Below are positions 20,007 to 22,110 of a stretch of DNA of 22,110 bases, piece after piece. Made by a program: the position numbers and the translations under genes. The notes under the pieces were generated by a model, which did not search any database, was not told the origin of the DNA, and saw only the letters and a program-made list of their open reading frames with translations. Origin of the DNA: Silene noctiflora (taxonomy: Eukaryota; Streptophyta; Magnoliopsida; Caryophyllales; Caryophyllaceae); assembly GCA_009801015.1 (NCBI GenBank), contig VHZZ01000669.1:150900-173009 (forward strand), in the 5' to 3' direction. Position 1 is the first letter of the stretch, and each line of letters starts with the position of its first letter.

Positions 20007-21380
20007 TAAGGTAGTATCCCGCGCTTCGCACGGCCTGTTTTATAATTTTAATATTATAATTGAAGAAAAATAATATAATTCATTGAACTTTAATATTTTT
20101 ATTTTTATATAAAATAAAAATAAATAAATTTTTCTCAATTTTTTTTTTTTAGGTTTAACTTCAATGTTTTAAAACGACCTACAATTTTAATTAAAACTAA
20201 TAAGTGATACTTAATTGTGCATGATCAAAGTTTATAAATAAACTTGTGACCGATTAAATATCATATTAATTAAAATAAAAATTCATCAAATAATGCAACA
20301 ATCAACATTAAGTTCACAAATTATATAATTTCATGATTCGTTATCTTCCAAATCAATTAATATTTGTTCAAACTCATGGAATAAATTTTATGCAATTTTT
20401 AACTTTTTTAAATATAACATGTGATATTTATGTACCAAACATACAGGGTCCAAACTCAACTTATTCAAATGTTTTGGTTGTGTCTTACATGTGCTACGTG
20501 TCAAACATATCTATAAAAAAATTTGCACCTTTGGTTTTTTTTAAACACTATATATAATGATCTTTAAGAGTTTACTCATAAATAAAATATATTGTAACTT
20601 TCTCAAATATTAATTTTTAAGGTTTAACTTCAAAGTATTTAAAATATAACATATAAAATATTTAACTGAAGATATTAAAGTAAATGTAATGTGTTTTCTA
20701 CTTTTGTATGTCGTTTATAATATTATACTGTATTACTTAATAATCATTACTTTTGTTTTGATTATTCAAATGCACTCACGATCACTGTGTACATACATAC
20801 TCGTACACATACTCACTATCCGAACCTCTCAAAATCTCATATGTATTCAATTTCTCGCAATAAAAATATAATTTTTTTTTAATTCCCACACTATAAAAAC
20901 TTATCACTTAATGATTTTCCTTAAGTTTTATTTTTAATAACAATGACTCTTCCAAATATATTTTTCTTAATGGATTCAATGGTCTAAATTTTATTACTTT
21001 CTCAAAATGTTTTTTTACGTAAACATAAGACATTGTGAAACACTCACTTTAATCATCTCTAAATTCTCCACATATCAATATATTTCAATAAATATAATGA
21101 AAATTATACTCAATTGAAAGCATTTTTCGCAATATACGTAATTATTTACATTTTAGAATTTTTATCAAAATATTTTTTTAATAAATTTAGAATCAAATTA
21201 CCGTAATTATTTTATGTAATTTTATAGTAAAATTTATTACACTACAATTAATATTTTACTGGGATTTATACAGTATTTATTATGTTCGTATTAAATGATT
21301 AGTTGTAATTAATGCTCGTATTTAAGGCTGAATTGACACGTGGCGCATCCACAGCGCTTTAACCCAGTTTTAGAATAAGA
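20007..21380 (-). mobile_element. Helitron copy B (minus orientation), head-to-tail with copy A
   Basis: The left edge matches the 3' end of copy A from GTAGTATCC onward, with hairpin arms CCGCGC (20019-20024) and GCACGG (20028-20033). The terminal CTAG has become TAAG. Matching continues to GACACGTGGCGCATCCA (about 21336-21352). Sequence continues to GAATAAGA at 21373-21380, where the minus strand would start TCTTATTC beside T21381; this canonical TC makes 21380 the likely 5' end, but 21353 is possible. Relative to A, copy B lacks the nested Helitron and carries an extra ~165 bp (about 20763-20930). It is non-coding. Confidence 0.65.
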
Positions 21381-21565
21381 TATTATTCTCTTGTATATTA
21401 TGTATAATTAGCATATAATTTTTTACCTTGTATTCCCCCGTTATCTTAGGCAATCCCATATGTTTAGGCTAGGAATCTGCTAATTAGAAACTAACTATAG
21501 TATGACTTGTATTATATAAGGATGCTGTACATTCGGAATTAATCAGGGGAAAATACTTACTTTCA
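21381..21565 (+). mobile_element. 3' part of a Copia-type 5' LTR
   Basis: The sequence ends in TTTCA immediately before a tRNA-Met-type primer-binding site, which is where a 5' LTR must end. A TATA-like ATTATATAAGG (about 21512-21522) lies 45-55 bp before the end, a normal place for the LTR promoter. The TG start of the LTR is not visible. The TTAGAATAAGATATTATTC stretch at its left (from about 21370) resembles the start of many Copia LTRs, so the Helitron pair may have landed near the LTR start. Confidence 0.55.
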
Positions 21566-21576
21566 TGGTATCATCC
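21566..21576 (+). promoter_or_regulatory. Retrotransposon primer-binding site (initiator tRNA-Met)
   Basis: TGGTATCA (21566-21573) is complementary to the 3' end of plant initiator tRNA-Met, the usual primer for Copia reverse transcription. Bases after position eight (TCC) depart from the consensus. Confidence 0.75.
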
Positions 21577-21638
21577 TTATTCACGATCCTCTAACTCTCT
21601 TCCGCTCTATTCTTCTTCTTGTATCCCTTCCTGCAATC

Positions 21639-22030
21639 ATGACAAACGACACCACACCCAACAAAGCTTCTATCCATCCCGCTTACTCTGTCTCAAATAT
21701 CAAAAACTATGTCCAAATCACACTCGAAACGGAAAATGTCCATTACGCCTCTTGGGCAGAACTATTCCTTAACACTGCCAACGCCTTTGATGTCATCGAT
21801 CACATCGCTCCACCTAAGGACACCGTGATCAATAAGGACGCGCAATGGAACGGTCTCGATGCCATTGTCAAGCAATGGATCTATAGAACCCTATCTATTG
21901 ACCTCCTTCACACTACTCTGAAACAAGGTGCCACGGCCCAAACTGCTTGGGACGTCTCAAAGATATCTTCAATGACAATAAACACTCTCGTGTGGTAATG
22001 TTGGAACAACATTTCTGTTGTGCTTTATAA
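21639..22030 (+). pseudogene. Copia-type gag, 5' part, frameshifted and truncated
   Basis: The frame from the ATG at 21639 encodes the N-terminal part of a plant Copia gag (UBN2-type). Visible motifs are HPAYSVSNIKNYV, YASWAELF, FDVIDHI, QWIYRTLS and DLLHTTLK, ending in AW. The capsid-like protein would package the element's RNA in cytoplasmic particles. Near 21951-21953 one base is missing. The reading then continues in the next frame with DIFNDNKHSRVV and LEQ to about 22005 before meaning is lost and a TAA occurs at 22028-22030. The typical gag continues for some 150 residues more plus a CCHC zinc knuckle, and none of this is present. The copy cannot be autonomous. Confidence 0.85.
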
Positions 22031-22110
22031 TTTGTAACCCCGCAAGTGTACGGTTGCCCGTTGTAGTATTGCGAGGGTCGAACCCAAGGGACGGTAGTTG
22101 GCTTCTAAGA
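22008..22110. repeat. Different repeat abutting the broken gag
   Basis: After the gag similarity ends, the sequence changes to CCCCGCAAGTGTACGG and GCGAGGGTCGAACCCAAGG. I have the impression of a phrase common in plant repeats but cannot name the family. It continues past the window and probably belongs to an element that replaced or interrupted the rest of the Copia copy. Confidence 0.3.

Noticed and set aside
19538..20871. Near-identical 85- and 60-codon frames at 19538 and 20689
   Set aside because: The shared start reflects the Helitron A/B duplication. The peptides diverge after an indel, one contains an N, and neither has coding features.

Overview
The window looks like a transposon-rich, intron-containing nuclear segment of a flowering-plant genome. 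It is strongly AT-rich, has almost no open coding sequence, carries one gene split by long introns, and is full of classical plant transposon ends (CACTA, Stowaway, hAT-type MITEs, Helitrons, a Copia-like LTR element, SINE-like and LINE-like sequence). A decayed cytochrome P450 of CYP76 type and the style of the Stowaway elements would suit the Caryophyllales (spinach, beet and amaranth relatives). That placement is an inference only. Three unresolved bases (N) are present at 16566, 17557 and 19612. Layout: 1-284 is the end of a CACTA (En/Spm) transposon, followed by a G/T-rich block closed by a poly-A tract (285-1167) that resembles the 3' end of a LINE. 1170-4020 is AT-rich with no gene recognised, apart from a diverged ~200-bp tandem duplication. 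4200-7940 holds two copies of one Stowaway MITE family, a SINE-like element, microsatellites, a promoter-like motif cluster without a visible gene, and a complete small Helitron (7349-7937). 8257-10873 holds hAT-type MITE sequence, a rearranged CYP76-like P450 pseudogene (8945-9479), an intact hAT MITE with its target duplication (9635-9948), and further hAT-like remnants. The one convincing host gene runs on the + strand from 10940 to 17551: five coding exons with consistent phases and canonical GT-AG introns give a 188-residue, lysine-rich protein of a kind I do not recognise. Its start codon lies 66 bp past a hAT-like terminus. Intron 1 carries two Stowaway MITEs; intron 3 (3.6 kb) carries an unidentified, GC-richer block that is open for about 170 codons on the opposite strand. 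17880-21380 is a SINE-like fragment, then a head-to-tail pair of minus-strand Helitron copies (18266-20006 and 20007-about 21380). The first copy contains a second, smaller Helitron (18696-19225), and the second copy preserves the matching empty site, so the insertion can be read base by base. 21381-22030 is the 5' end of a Copia-type LTR retrotransposon (LTR end, tRNA-Met primer-binding site, start of gag with a frameshift), and the last ~80 bp switch to another repeat. There is no operon-like or cooperative gene set here. The biology visible is one housekeeping-like gene surviving among layered transposon insertions. I found no evidence of an unknown multi-gene system; the most informative structures are the tandem/nested Helitrons and the mosaic P450 pseudogene.
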